Source of the DNA: GCA-2698665 sp038101125
GTDB lineage: Bacteria > Pseudomonadota > Gammaproteobacteria > GCA-002705445 > GCA-002716945
Assembly (NCBI GenBank): GCA_038101125.1
Contig: JAYNVZ010000005.1
Span: forward strand, 1-52,577
Reading direction: 5' to 3'
Length of the DNA stretch: 52,577 bases
The position numbers were made by a program, and so were the translations under genes. Each line of letters begins with the position of its first letter. Positions within the stretch are counted from its first letter, which is position 1. The notes below the pieces were generated by a model. It had not been told where the DNA came from. It saw nothing but the letters and a program-made list of their open reading frames with translations, and searched no databases. Shown piece after piece: positions 19,001-28,096 of this stretch.

Positions 19001-20485
19001 GATTTAAAACAGGTTAATAATAAAGCATTAATATCAGTTAAACTTGTATCACAAGCAGGTGTAGGAACAATTGCTGCAGGAGTTGCAAAAGCTTATGCAG
19101 ATCTTATAACAATATCTGGTTATGATGGAGGTACTGGAGCAAGTCCATTAACATCAGTGAAGTATGCTGGTAGCCCATGGGAACTTGGGATCAGTGAAGC
19201 CCATCAAACTTTAATGAAAAATAATTTAAGGCATAAAGTTAGACTTCAAACAGATGGAGGTTTAAAGACAGGATTAGATGTTATAAAGGGAGCAATTTTA
19301 GGAGCTGAAAGTTTCGGATTTGGAACATCTGTAATGGTTGCGTTAGGTTGTAAATATTTAAGAATATGTCATTTAAATAACTGTGCAACTGGAGTGGCAA
19401 CACAAAACAAGATTTTAAGAATGAATCATTTTTCCGGCAGCCCAGAAAGAGTTATAAACTATTTTAAATTTGTAGCACAAGATGTCAGGGAAATACTTGC
19501 CAGCTTAGGCTTTACATCATTAAATCAAATTATTGGTAGGACTGATTTATTAAAACAAATAAAAGGTGAAACGAAAAAACATCGAAAATTAAATTTAAAA
19601 AATTTATTAACGAAAGTTAATAAAAAGAGTGACAGATATTGCACCACTAAGTCGAATGACCCATTTGATAAAGCTATTTTAGCCAAACGAATACTCAAGG
19701 ATGCTATGCCATTCATAAAAAAACAACAAATGAAAACCTTTTCATATGATATAAAAAACTTTAATAGGAGTATAGGAGCAAATCTATCTGGAGAAATAGC
19801 TAAGTTATATGGAAACTATGGTCTTAAAAATAATCCTATAACTTTACAACTTAAAGGTACAGCTGGTCAAAGCCTTGGTGTATGGAATGCTGATGGATTG
19901 AATATAACTTTAACCGGTGACTCTAATGACTATGTTGGCAAGGGCATGGCTGGTGGAGAAATTGTAATAAAAACTCCGATTGAGATAAAAGAATCTGCCA
20001 ATAAAATGATCATTATTGGTAATACATGCTTATATGGTGCTACTGGAGGGAAACTATATGCTGAAGGAATCGCGGGTGAGAGATTTGGGGTGCGTAACTC
20101 AGGTTGCACGGCTGTCATTGAAGGAAGTGGTGACCACACATGCGAATATATGACTGGTGGTGCGGTCGTAGTTCTAGGAGATACGGGAAATAATTTTGGA
20201 GCAGGCATGACTGGAGGCCTAGCATTTGTATATGACAAAAATAAATCTTTTAAAAATAAGATTAATACTCAGTCTGTAGAAATTAGCAATTTATCAAATA
20301 AAGTTTACTCTGATCACCAGGACTTCTTGCTTAAACTTTTAAAATCTTATTACAAGAAAACAAAAAGTATTCATGCGGATAAACTTATTAATAACTATAA
20401 AAAAGAAATCAAAAACTTCGTAATGGTCAAACCAAAAGCATCTAGTTATAAAGAATTATTGAACTTAATAACAAAAGTGGCATAA
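16031..20485 (+). CDS. gltB: Glutamate synthase large (alpha) subunit
   Basis: The large GOGAT subunit takes ammonia from glutamine and adds it to 2-oxoglutarate, giving two glutamates. About 1484 residues, normal size. An N-terminal class II amidotransferase domain has its catalytic Cys in DNCGFGLI, residue 22 from the ATG at 16031. The expected propeptide is thus only about 21 residues, shorter than the roughly 40 in E. coli. A central domain, the FMN/iron-sulfur synthase domain (SGEGGEDKKRF, CHLNNCATGVATQ) and a C-terminal beta-helix (GGAVVVLGDTGNNFGAGMTGG) follow. A TTG two codons upstream (16025) is an alternative start. It sits after aroB, as in the ancestral cluster, but gltD is upstream of hemE instead of directly following. 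Confidence 0.97.
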   Translation: MINKNIYKNNGLYNSLFEKDNCGFGLITQMDDIPSHWVIDTSIKALERLTHRGAVSDDGKTSDGCGLLIKKPDSYFRKIALGLNIKLDVNYAFGCVFINKKNLKKTKETLHFQLRKQGLEVKGWRDVPINKNVCGKDALSTLPLIKQIIVSAPNSMLESDFEKKLYIARIQSEKILADDNVFYVPSLSSRVISYKGLIVSGHIKDFYLDLSDKNMKASMCVFHQRFSTNTLPQWKLAQPFRYLAHNGEINTIQGNRNWYLARRNKLNIDSLPELNKLHPLISREDSDSYTLDNMLELLLAGDMGVFRAMRTLMPPAWQNNKNIDENLKACYEYHSMHMEPWDGPAGIVLTDGRYAACALDRNGLRPARYVMTKDRHITLASEIGVYDYDHKDVVKKGRLAPGEMLAVDTEKGQLLLTDEIDHILKDRHPYLSWLKKYSIKSPEYVAEKEYPLNFKSDDLLVHKKSFLVTFEEEKEIIAPLAEIGQEATGSMGDDTPMPVLSSHNRSIYDYFRQQFAQVTNPPIDPLREASVMSLEVCFGKERNLFEESSKHADRLILRSPVLDRQTYDSILNCTQKNYPNDIINLNYESSLDLEEAINTICDRVIRSVKKGNVNIILSDKKINKNQLIIPAPMAVGAVHHKLIDAGLRCDTNLIIETGSARNPHHYAVLIGYGATAIYPYLAFEILNEMVNKKKITITKYGDCVKNYVQGINKGILKIMSKMGISCISSYRGAQLFEIVGLNQKIVELCFKDTTSRVSGSDFSDIEVDLKDNRNLAWDITKEIKTGGLLKYVHSEEHHDYNPDVVKALQQSVMTGDYEDYKKYSNIVNNRQPSFIRDLLSLKESSKKISLSKVEPAQKFYHRFDTAGMSLGALSPEAHEALAVAMNKLGGRSNSGEGGEDKKRFNCEKTSKIKQVASGRFGVTPHYLVNAEVIQIKIAQGAKPGEGGQLPGDKVNSMIAELRFSVPGVTLISPPPHHDIYSIEDLAQLIFDLKQVNNKALISVKLVSQAGVGTIAAGVAKAYADLITISGYDGGTGASPLTSVKYAGSPWELGISEAHQTLMKNNLRHKVRLQTDGGLKTGLDVIKGAILGAESFGFGTSVMVALGCKYLRICHLNNCATGVATQNKILRMNHFSGSPERVINYFKFVAQDVREILASLGFTSLNQIIGRTDLLKQIKGETKKHRKLNLKNLLTKVNKKSDRYCTTKSNDPFDKAILAKRILKDAMPFIKKQQMKTFSYDIKNFNRSIGANLSGEIAKLYGNYGLKNNPITLQLKGTAGQSLGVWNADGLNITLTGDSNDYVGKGMAGGEIVIKTPIEIKESANKMIIIGNTCLYGATGGKLYAEGIAGERFGVRNSGCTAVIEGSGDHTCEYMTGGAVVVLGDTGNNFGAGMTGGLAFVYDKNKSFKNKINTQSVEISNLSNKVYSDHQDFLLKLLKSYYKKTKSIHADKLINNYKKEIKNFVMVKPKASSYKELLNLITKVA

Positions 20486-20486
20486 A

Positions 20487-22181
20487 ATGGCTGGTCTTGA
20501 TAGGGCTTTTATAGATGATCTATTATCGAGAATAGATATTGTTGAAGTTATTAGCGCTGTAGTTCAATTAAAAAAACATGGAACTGGTTATAAAGGGCTT
20601 TGTCCTTTTCATGCAGAAAACACTCCTTCATTTAATGTATCTAGCACCAAACAGTTTTATCATTGCTTTGGGTGTGGTGCTTCGGGTGATGCCATAAAGT
20701 TTTTAAGGGAGCATGGTGGTTTAACATTTATGGAGGCAATTGAAAAACTAGCAGCTCAAGCAAATATTGAAATACCAAAGACATACACCAAAACAAATAA
20801 TAATTTAAAAGAATTGTCATACATAAATGAAATTATAAAAAATAAATTTGTTGAAAACCTAAAATCTAATAGTGTCGCATTAGATTATTTGAAAAACCGT
20901 GGCATCACTGATGATTTAATTAATAAATTTGAAATTGGTCTAGCTATAGATGCTTGGGATAATGTTACGAATATATTAAAAAAAGATAATATGCTTAAAA
21001 ATGGTTTGAGTATAGGGTTACTTGTTGAGAGTAAAGGTAAGGTATATGACAGGTTTAGAAACAGAGTCATGTTTCCGATAAGAAATACATCAGGGCATAC
21101 AATTGCATTTGGGGGGCGAGCATTAAGTAAAAGTGATAATGCTAAATATATAAATTCACCAGAGTCTGAAATCTTTTATAAGAGCTCGGAGGTTTATGGG
21201 TTATATGAATCAAAGCAAGATATAAATAAAAAAGATCAAATTATCATTGTTGAAGGCTATACTGATGTCTTGGCTCTTCACAAGAATGGATTTAGTAATT
21301 GTGTAGCCACCTTAGGCACTGCATTTACAAAACTTCATATTGTAAAATTATTAAGGTATAGCAAGAACATTATATTCTGTTTCGATGGTGATGATGCTGG
21401 CAAAAAAGCTGCATGGAAAGCAATGACTAATTGTTTGTCTGAGTTAAGAGATGAAACAAATATTGGATTCTCATTCATAGAAGATGGAAGAGATCCTGAT
21501 GAAATATCAAATCAAGATCCTGACGAGTTTAGAAAAGTTATAGATAATCCTGTTCCACTATCTGATTTTTTATTCGATAGTCTATTAAGAAACCTTGATC
21601 TTAAAAAAATTGAAGATAAAGCTAGATTCACAAAAAGTATAATGCCTCTAATATCTCAAATACCAATGGGTTTGTATAAAAAATTACTTCAAGAAAGGTT
21701 ATCAACATTAACAAATTTATCAAATGAAGATTTATTTAATGATAATCAAATAAAAGCACAAAAAAATCAGCCTCCTGTACCATCCAATGATATAAGTCTA
21801 TCGGATAGTTTGCTTTTATCTATATTCTTGGAACATCCTAGTTTGCTTGACCAGTTTAGTGAAAAAGTAATTAAAATAATTGAAGATAAAAATATTATAA
21901 AAATTATTAAATTGATACCCACTTTTAAAAAAGGAAATAATTTTCAAATGAATAAATTTCTTGAAACTGATGATAAAATAAAAGAATTATTTATCAAATA
22001 TTCTACAGATAAAATTACATATAAAAATGAGAATTCTGCTAAAAACACAATTATTTCAATTTTAAATAACTATGAAGGTCAAGATAAAGAATCTCAATAT
22101 TTTGCTGTATTGCAAAAATACTCTGATGGAATAGAGTTGACTGAGGCAGAACAGTCCTTGCTAAAAAGTTTCAAAAAATAG
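20487..22181 (+). CDS. dnaG: DNA primase
   Basis: Synthesises RNA primers for DNA replication with the DnaB helicase. The 564-residue protein has the CHC2 zinc ribbon (C39, H42, C60, C63), the RNA-polymerase domain with NRVMFPIRN, and a Toprim core with IIVEGYTDVLALHKNG and FCFDGDDAGKKAAWKA. The C-terminal helicase-binding domain is present but diverged. It starts 1 nt after the gltB stop. Normally dnaG follows yqeY directly and precedes rpoD; here five metabolic genes intervene and metK follows in place of rpoD. Confidence 0.97.
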   Translation: MAGLDRAFIDDLLSRIDIVEVISAVVQLKKHGTGYKGLCPFHAENTPSFNVSSTKQFYHCFGCGASGDAIKFLREHGGLTFMEAIEKLAAQANIEIPKTYTKTNNNLKELSYINEIIKNKFVENLKSNSVALDYLKNRGITDDLINKFEIGLAIDAWDNVTNILKKDNMLKNGLSIGLLVESKGKVYDRFRNRVMFPIRNTSGHTIAFGGRALSKSDNAKYINSPESEIFYKSSEVYGLYESKQDINKKDQIIIVEGYTDVLALHKNGFSNCVATLGTAFTKLHIVKLLRYSKNIIFCFDGDDAGKKAAWKAMTNCLSELRDETNIGFSFIEDGRDPDEISNQDPDEFRKVIDNPVPLSDFLFDSLLRNLDLKKIEDKARFTKSIMPLISQIPMGLYKKLLQERLSTLTNLSNEDLFNDNQIKAQKNQPPVPSNDISLSDSLLLSIFLEHPSLLDQFSEKVIKIIEDKNIIKIIKLIPTFKKGNNFQMNKFLETDDKIKELFIKYSTDKITYKNENSAKNTIISILNNYEGQDKESQYFAVLQKYSDGIELTEAEQSLLKSFKK

Positions 22182-22194
22182 TTATTTTTTTAGA

Positions 22195-22216
22195 ATATCA
22201 TTTGATTTAATGATAT
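22195..22216. promoter_or_regulatory. 8-bp inverted repeat in the 56-nt dnaG-metK gap
   Basis: ATATCATT and AATGATAT form a perfect inverted repeat with a 6-nt centre, preceded by seven T. A further half-copy (ATATCAT) overlaps the metK start codon at 22233. No T-run follows on the plus strand, so it is not a terminator for dnaG. It could be an operator or a leader hairpin for metK. It is much too short for SAM-I or SAM-II riboswitches, and it does not match the MetJ box. Confidence 0.35.
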
Positions 22217-22237
22217 ATTAGTTTGAGCTAAAATATC

Positions 22238-23410
22238 ATGAATAACAAACATCTATTTACATCAGAAAGCGTATCACCGGGACATCCCGATAAATTAAGC
22301 GATCAGCTTTCAGATGCAGTGCTAGATTACGTCTTTGAAACAGATAAAAATGCAAGAGTGGCGTGCGAGGTTCTAACAAAAGGGAAAAAAGACTCAGCAG
22401 GTTCTATTGTAGTTGCTGGTGAAATAACTTGCTCAAACCCACTAGATTTTGATCAAAAACTACGTGATGTTATATGTGACATTGGTTATAACTCCAATGA
22501 ATTGGGCTTTAATGGCAAAGAATGTGATATTGTAAGATTAATCAATCAACAGTCGCCAGACATCAAAATGGGCGTAGACCGTCAAGATAAAAAAAACCAA
22601 GGGGCTGGTGACCAAGGCTTAATGTTTGGTTATGCCTCAAATGAAACAGAAGTATTAATGCCTGCGCCTATATATTACTCTCATCGATTAGTGGAAAAAC
22701 AAGCAAATATTTTAAAAGAAGGCAAAGCTAAGTGGCTAAGACCTGATGCAAAAAGCCAGGTAACATTTCTATATGAAGATGGTAATCCTGTCTCGGTTGA
22801 TACTATTGTTTTATCAACACAACATGATGATACTATTAATTTAAAACAAATAGAGGAATTCGTAGTAGAAGAAATAATTAAGCCTACTATTCCAAATGAA
22901 TATCATACTAATAATACTAAAGTATTTGTAAATCCAACTGGTAACTTCATTGATGGTGGACCGATGGGTGATTGTGGTTTAACAGGTAGAAAAATTATTG
23001 TAGATACTTATGGAGGAATGGCAAGGCATGGTGGAGGTGCTTTTTCAGGGAAAGATCCTTCTAAAGTTGATAGATCAGCAGCATATATTTCAAGGTATGT
23101 TGCAAAAAATATTGTTGCTGCTGGAATTGCTGATAAATGTGAAATTCAATTATCATATGCAATTGGCATAGCTCAACCAACATCCATATCTGTAAATACA
23201 TTTGGCACTGGCAAAAAAGATGATTCAACAATATCATCTATTATAAGTGAGGTATTTGACTTAACTCCTTATGGAATTACTGAGACCTTAGACTTACTCA
23301 ATCGAAAATATCAGCCAACTGCGGCTTTTGGCCATTTTGGAAGAGTTGGCGACAACTTTACATGGGAGCAAACAGATAAAATTGATATACTTATGGAAAA
23401 AGTATCATAA
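22238..23410 (+). CDS. metK: S-adenosylmethionine synthase
   Basis: Makes S-adenosylmethionine from methionine and ATP. The 390-residue protein has SVSPGHPDKL at the N-terminus, GAGDQGLMFGYA, the phosphate-binding GGGAFSGKDPSKVDRSAAY and FGHFGR near the C-terminus. It precedes ahcY by 21 nt, linking synthesis of SAM to removal of S-adenosylhomocysteine. A palindromic AT-rich leader precedes it. Confidence 0.98.
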   Translation: MNNKHLFTSESVSPGHPDKLSDQLSDAVLDYVFETDKNARVACEVLTKGKKDSAGSIVVAGEITCSNPLDFDQKLRDVICDIGYNSNELGFNGKECDIVRLINQQSPDIKMGVDRQDKKNQGAGDQGLMFGYASNETEVLMPAPIYYSHRLVEKQANILKEGKAKWLRPDAKSQVTFLYEDGNPVSVDTIVLSTQHDDTINLKQIEEFVVEEIIKPTIPNEYHTNNTKVFVNPTGNFIDGGPMGDCGLTGRKIIVDTYGGMARHGGGAFSGKDPSKVDRSAAYISRYVAKNIVAAGIADKCEIQLSYAIGIAQPTSISVNTFGTGKKDDSTISSIISEVFDLTPYGITETLDLLNRKYQPTAAFGHFGRVGDNFTWEQTDKIDILMEKVS

Positions 23411-23431
23411 AAACATACATAGGAAAACATT

Positions 23432-24745
23432 ATGAAAACTGATGAAATTAAAAAAATTGGAACAGACTATAAAGTTGCTGACATATCATTAGCAGAGTTT
23501 GGTAAAAAAGAAATTAAAATTGCTGAAACTGAGATGCCTGGTTTAATGGCAATTAGAGAAGAATATAAGAATAAAAAGCCTCTTGAAGGAGCTAGAATCA
23601 TCGGTTGTCTACATATGACTATTCAGACAGCAGTACTGATAGAGACTTTAGTCGATCTTGGTGCTGACGTAAGGTGGTCTTCATGTAATATTTTTTCAAC
23701 CCAAGATCATGCAGCAGCAGCAATAGCAGACCAAGACATACCTGTTTATGCATGGAAAGGTGAAACTGAAGAAGAATATAAGTGGTGTATAGACCAAACA
23801 ATTAATGGTCCTGAAGGATGGAAGCCAAATATGCTGCTTGACGATGGCGGAGATCTTACTGGAATAATTCATGAAGAACACAAGGAACTTTTAAACGATA
23901 TCTTGGGTGTTTCAGAAGAAACCACAACAGGTGTTCACAGGTTATATGAAATGGAAAAGAAAAATGAATTAATGATGCCTGCTATGAATGTAAATGATTC
24001 TGTAACCAAATCTAAATTTGATAATCTATATGGTTGCCGTGAATCACTGGTGGATGGTATTAAAAGAGCAACAGACACAATGATCGCTGGTAAACTGGCA
24101 ATTGTATGTGGATATGGCGATGTTGGGAAAGGCTCAGCTGGATCTCTTAGAGGTTTAGGTGCGAATGTTCTTATAACCGAAGTGGATCCTATATGTGCTC
24201 TCCAAGCATCAATGGAAGGCTACAAAGTTGTTGATATGAATGATTATATAGAAGAAATAGATATATTCGTCACAGCTACCGGAAATTTCAATGTTATCAA
24301 TCATGATCAAATGATAAAAATGAAAAATGGTGCAATAGTATGTAATATAGGCCACTTTGATAATGAAATAGACGTTGAAGGTCTCAAAAAATATCAATGG
24401 GAGAATATTAAACCACAGGTTGATCATGTTATTTTTCCAGATGGTAAAAGAATTATATTATTAGCTGAAGGAAGACTTATAAACTTAGGTTGTGCTACAG
24501 GCCATCCTAGCTTCGTTATGTCATGTTCTTTTACAAACCAAGTTATGGCTCAGATAGAATTATGGAATAATCATAAAAATTATGAGAATAAAGTATATGT
24601 TCTTCCTAAAGATCTAGATGAGAAAGTAGCTAAATTACACTTAGATAAACTGGGTGTGAAACTGACTAAGCTCACAAAAGAACAAGCGGACTATATCAGT
24701 GTAAATGAACAAGGACCTTATAAGAAAGATACTTATAGATATTAA
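23432..24745 (+). CDS. ahcY: Adenosylhomocysteinase
   Basis: Hydrolyses S-adenosylhomocysteine to adenosine and homocysteine, the one-step route of the methyl cycle in place of the Pfs/LuxS route of enterics. The 437-residue protein has GCLHMTIQTAVLIETL, a catalytic NVNDSVTKSKFDNLYG segment, the NAD-binding VCGYGDVGKGSAGSLRG and the C-terminal signature GPYKKDTYRY. It is in an operon with metK (21-nt spacing, so no SAH riboswitch fits) and is followed by bioA after 27 nt. Confidence 0.98.
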   Translation: MKTDEIKKIGTDYKVADISLAEFGKKEIKIAETEMPGLMAIREEYKNKKPLEGARIIGCLHMTIQTAVLIETLVDLGADVRWSSCNIFSTQDHAAAAIADQDIPVYAWKGETEEEYKWCIDQTINGPEGWKPNMLLDDGGDLTGIIHEEHKELLNDILGVSEETTTGVHRLYEMEKKNELMMPAMNVNDSVTKSKFDNLYGCRESLVDGIKRATDTMIAGKLAIVCGYGDVGKGSAGSLRGLGANVLITEVDPICALQASMEGYKVVDMNDYIEEIDIFVTATGNFNVINHDQMIKMKNGAIVCNIGHFDNEIDVEGLKKYQWENIKPQVDHVIFPDGKRIILLAEGRLINLGCATGHPSFVMSCSFTNQVMAQIELWNNHKNYENKVYVLPKDLDEKVAKLHLDKLGVKLTKLTKEQADYISVNEQGPYKKDTYRY

Positions 24746-24772
24746 AAGCTCTTGTAAATATTTTTAGACACT

Positions 24773-26137
24773 ATGTCAAATATTCATACTAAAAATGAAT
24801 CTCAAATAATTCATAGGGATCTCAAAGTTGTGTGGCATCCATGCACTCAAATGAAAGATCATGAAAAAATTCCTATGATACCTATAAAAAAAGGAAAAGG
24901 TGTTTGGTTAACTGACTATAATAACAATAAGTATATTGATGCTATTAGTTCTTGGTGGGTAAATCTTTTTGGTCACTCGAATACTTATATAAACAATAAG
25001 ATAACAAAACAGCTAAAGAATCTAGAACATGTGTTACTAGCTGGCTTTACACATATGCCTGCTATTCAATTAGCTGAGAGATTAATTAATATCTCACCTA
25101 ACAAAATCAAGAAATGTTTTTTTACTGATAATGGTTCTTCTGCGATTGATGCAGCAATGAAAATGAGTTTTCATTATTGGGTGAATAAAGGGTACAAAAA
25201 AAAGAAAAAGTTTATTGCTCTATCAAATAGTTATCATGGCGAAACTCTAGGTTCATTATCTGTCAGTAACATAGATTTATATAAAAAAACATATAAGAGT
25301 TTGATGAAAGAAACAATAATTGTCCCTAGCCCAGACTCTTACCTAAAGAATGATAAACATACCGAAAAACAACATGCGGTATTAATGTTTGACCATATGC
25401 TAAAAGCTATAGAAAAAAATCATACTCAGACGTGTGCAGTAATTATCGAACCATTAGTCCAATGTGCAGGGTATATGAGGATGTACCATCCCATATATTT
25501 AAAATTACTTAGGCAGGCATGTAGTAAATATAACATTCACCTTATAGCTGATGAAATAGCTGTAGGATTTGGTAGAACAGGGTCAATGTTCGCTTATGAA
25601 CAAAGTAAAATCACACCTGACATAATATGTTTATCCAAAGGGATAACTGCTGGTTATATGACTTTATCTACAATATTAACAACAGATGAGATATATAATG
25701 CTTTCTATGATGAATATACAAAACTTAATGCTTTTTTACATTCTCATAGCTATACTGCAAACCCAATAGCTTGTGCTGCTGCTAATGCGTCATTGGACTT
25801 ATTTGAAAAAAATAATGTAATTGAAAAAAATAAGATACTGTCTAATTATATTCATAATTCACTTAAAGAACTATCTGAGCACCCTCATGTGAGCGATGTA
25901 AGGCAGCATGGAATGATTGCTGCCATAGAAGTAGTCAAAAATAAACTTACAAAGGAACCGTATGATTGGAAAGAACGACGTGGAATGCTTGCTTATCAAT
26001 ATGGTTTAAAGAATAATGTGTTAATCAGACCTTTAGGTAATGTTATTTATTTTATGCCTCCATATGTTATAAAAAAGAAAGAGATTGATAAGGTCATCAA
26101 TGTCATTAAGGCTGCTATTGATGTTGCAACAAAATAA
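24773..26137 (+). CDS. bioA: Adenosylmethionine-8-amino-7-oxononanoate aminotransferase
   Basis: A PLP enzyme that forms 7,8-diaminopelargonate in biotin synthesis, with SAM as amino donor. The 454-residue protein has the BioA-specific WHPCTQMKDHE at the N-terminus, SSWWVNLFGHS, DNGSSAIDAAMKMS, SYHGETLGS, DEIAVGFGRTG and the PLP-binding lysine in CLSKGITAGYM. It follows metK-ahcY, which fits its use of SAM. The last 17 nt overlap rsmE; the bioA-rsmE adjacency is also seen in Pseudomonas. Confidence 0.96.
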   Translation: MSNIHTKNESQIIHRDLKVVWHPCTQMKDHEKIPMIPIKKGKGVWLTDYNNNKYIDAISSWWVNLFGHSNTYINNKITKQLKNLEHVLLAGFTHMPAIQLAERLINISPNKIKKCFFTDNGSSAIDAAMKMSFHYWVNKGYKKKKKFIALSNSYHGETLGSLSVSNIDLYKKTYKSLMKETIIVPSPDSYLKNDKHTEKQHAVLMFDHMLKAIEKNHTQTCAVIIEPLVQCAGYMRMYHPIYLKLLRQACSKYNIHLIADEIAVGFGRTGSMFAYEQSKITPDIICLSKGITAGYMTLSTILTTDEIYNAFYDEYTKLNAFLHSHSYTANPIACAAANASLDLFEKNNVIEKNKILSNYIHNSLKELSEHPHVSDVRQHGMIAAIEVVKNKLTKEPYDWKERRGMLAYQYGLKNNVLIRPLGNVIYFMPPYVIKKKEIDKVINVIKAAIDVATK

Positions 26138-26837
26138 AATATATAGAATCTTTTTAAAAAATATTATTGAAATCAATAATCCTATAAAACTGGATAAAGA
26201 TACATCTAACCATATCAAGAATGTTTTAAGGATAAGAAATAATGAAGAAATAAAAATATTCAATGGTGACGGCAAAGAATACAATGCGAAAGTTGAGTAC
26301 CAGGAAAAATCTATTACAGCAACTCCTTATAAACTATCTAGGCAAATACCCATAGATGATCATCAAATAATATTAGCACAATGTATACCAAATTATAAAG
26401 CTATGGATCTAACTATACAGAAATCCACAGAGCTCGGAGTAAATCAGATAATCCCTATATCATCGTCAAGAAGTCATCCTGGTAATCATGAAAAAAAAAT
26501 GGATCATTGGAAAAAAATTATTATTCATGCAACTGAACAATCTAATGGTCTATATTTACCCGTGATAGATAAAGTTATGTGTCTCGAAGATTTTATAAAT
26601 AAACATAATGTTGATCAGTACCATAATATTTGTTTCAACATAATGGGGCGAAGTATGCAACCAAATGATATAAATCATAAATCACATGCTATCATGATTG
26701 GTCCTGAAGGGGGGTTCAGTAATCAAGAACTTGAATTATTAAGGAATAATAACTGGAATATAATTACCCTAGGAGATAGGATATTTAGAACAGAAACGGC
26801 TTCTATTGTTGCACAATCAATTTTGAGGGGATATTAA
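26121..26837 (+). CDS. rsmE: 16S rRNA (uracil1498-N3)-methyltransferase RsmE
   Basis: Methylates U1498 of 16S rRNA with SAM. The 238-residue protein has an N-terminal PUA-like domain (YRIFLKNII, HIKNVLRIRNNEEIKIFNGDG) and a SPOUT methyltransferase knot with MIGPEGGFSNQELELL and LGDRIFRTETA. I chose the ATG at 26121, within the end of bioA, because the homology begins there; a longer frame from 26085 has no family match. AAGG lies 9 nt upstream. The stop is directly followed by the gshA start. Confidence 0.94.
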   Translation: MLQQNKIYRIFLKNIIEINNPIKLDKDTSNHIKNVLRIRNNEEIKIFNGDGKEYNAKVEYQEKSITATPYKLSRQIPIDDHQIILAQCIPNYKAMDLTIQKSTELGVNQIIPISSSRSHPGNHEKKMDHWKKIIIHATEQSNGLYLPVIDKVMCLEDFINKHNVDQYHNICFNIMGRSMQPNDINHKSHAIMIGPEGGFSNQELELLRNNNWNIITLGDRIFRTETASIVAQSILRGY

Positions 26838-28094
26838 ATGTTTAATATTAAGACCATTGCTGAGTATACTAAAACTTTCAACAATGAAAAGTTGCACTCA
26901 GAGATCATAAAAAATCATATGAAGATAGAGGCATGGTTTAGAAATCAATGGGTTAAATATCCTGCTCCATTTTACTCTTCTATTGATATAAGAAATTCAG
27001 GTTACAAAATAGCACCAGTAGACACTAATCTTTTTCCAGCAGGATTTAATAACCTAGATGAAGATTTAGAGTTTCTGTATATTTCAGCCGCTCAACATGC
27101 GTTTGAAAGGTTGTCGCCAGATTTGACTAAAATTTTGATTATCTCTGAAAATCATACAAGAAATAAATTTTATCAATCTAGTGTTGATGCTTTATGCAAT
27201 ATCTTGAGTAAATCCGGTTATGAAATTGAAGTTACAACATTGCATAATACGGATGCCATTGAGGAGATAAATCCTGAGTTATCCCATGATGGAGATATAC
27301 TTAAATATAATAACTTTATACCTGATGCGATCTTACTAAATAATGATTTGTCAGCTGGGGTACCAAGTATTCTAAATAATATCAGTCAACCCATCTTACC
27401 AGATAAAAATTTAGGGTGGACAAATAGATCAAAAACAATACATTTTGAATATTATAGTGACATCGTAAGCAATTTTTCTAGAATGTTAGAAATTGATTCG
27501 TGGTTAATAGAACCATTATTTAGAAATTGTGGTGAAATTGATTTTAAAACTAAACAGGGAGAAGATTGCCTTGTACATCATGCAACTAGACTTTTTGCAT
27601 TGATTAAAGATAAGTATGAGCTTTATAAAATAAATGAGGATCCATACATAATGATAAAGGCTGACTCAGGAACATATGGTATGGGAATTATGCAAATCAG
27701 AAGTATAGAAGAACTTACAAGTCTAAATAGAAAACAAAGAACAAAAATGTCAAAAATTAAAGGTGGAAATAAACTTAATAAAGTAATTCTTCAAGAGGGC
27801 ATTTATTCAAATGAGAATATGAAACATGATAACCAGGTTGCTGAACCTGTTATATATGCTTTTGGTAGTAGTCTTGTCGGCGGGTTCTATAGGTTGCATG
27901 ATGCTAAAAATAACTCAGAAAACTTAAATTCTCCTGGAATGACATTTCACCCCATCCCATTCAAGGATGCTTGTATTAGTCCAAATGATGACGAGCTGAT
28001 ATACTCAGATACTAATAAGTTTTACATATATGGTGTTATTGCAAGGTTGGCAATTTTAGCAGCAGCTAAAGAATTATATAATGTTGAGACGTAA
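26838..28094 (+). CDS. gshA: Glutamate-cysteine ligase, Acidithiobacillus-type GshA
   Basis: Makes gamma-glutamylcysteine, the first step of glutathione synthesis. The 418-residue protein is not the enteric GshA. It resembles the family first defined in Acidithiobacillus ferrooxidans (TIGR02049), with KIAPVDTNLFPAGFNNL, a central KADSGTYGMGIMQI segment and GGFYRLHDAKN. The ATG immediately follows the rsmE stop and gshB starts 2 nt after its end, so both glutathione genes are adjacent and coupled. The family is found in beta- and some gammaproteobacteria, often sulfur oxidisers. Confidence 0.9.
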   Translation: MFNIKTIAEYTKTFNNEKLHSEIIKNHMKIEAWFRNQWVKYPAPFYSSIDIRNSGYKIAPVDTNLFPAGFNNLDEDLEFLYISAAQHAFERLSPDLTKILIISENHTRNKFYQSSVDALCNILSKSGYEIEVTTLHNTDAIEEINPELSHDGDILKYNNFIPDAILLNNDLSAGVPSILNNISQPILPDKNLGWTNRSKTIHFEYYSDIVSNFSRMLEIDSWLIEPLFRNCGEIDFKTKQGEDCLVHHATRLFALIKDKYELYKINEDPYIMIKADSGTYGMGIMQIRSIEELTSLNRKQRTKMSKIKGGNKLNKVILQEGIYSNENMKHDNQVAEPVIYAFGSSLVGGFYRLHDAKNNSENLNSPGMTFHPIPFKDACISPNDDELIYSDTNKFYIYGVIARLAILAAAKELYNVET

Positions 28095-28096
28095 AG

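Noticed and set aside
22182..23431. SAM or SAH riboswitch at metK or ahcY
   Set aside because: The metK leader is 56 nt and nearly all A/T apart from the palindrome; the metK-ahcY gap is 21 nt. Neither fits a known SAM or SAH riboswitch consensus.
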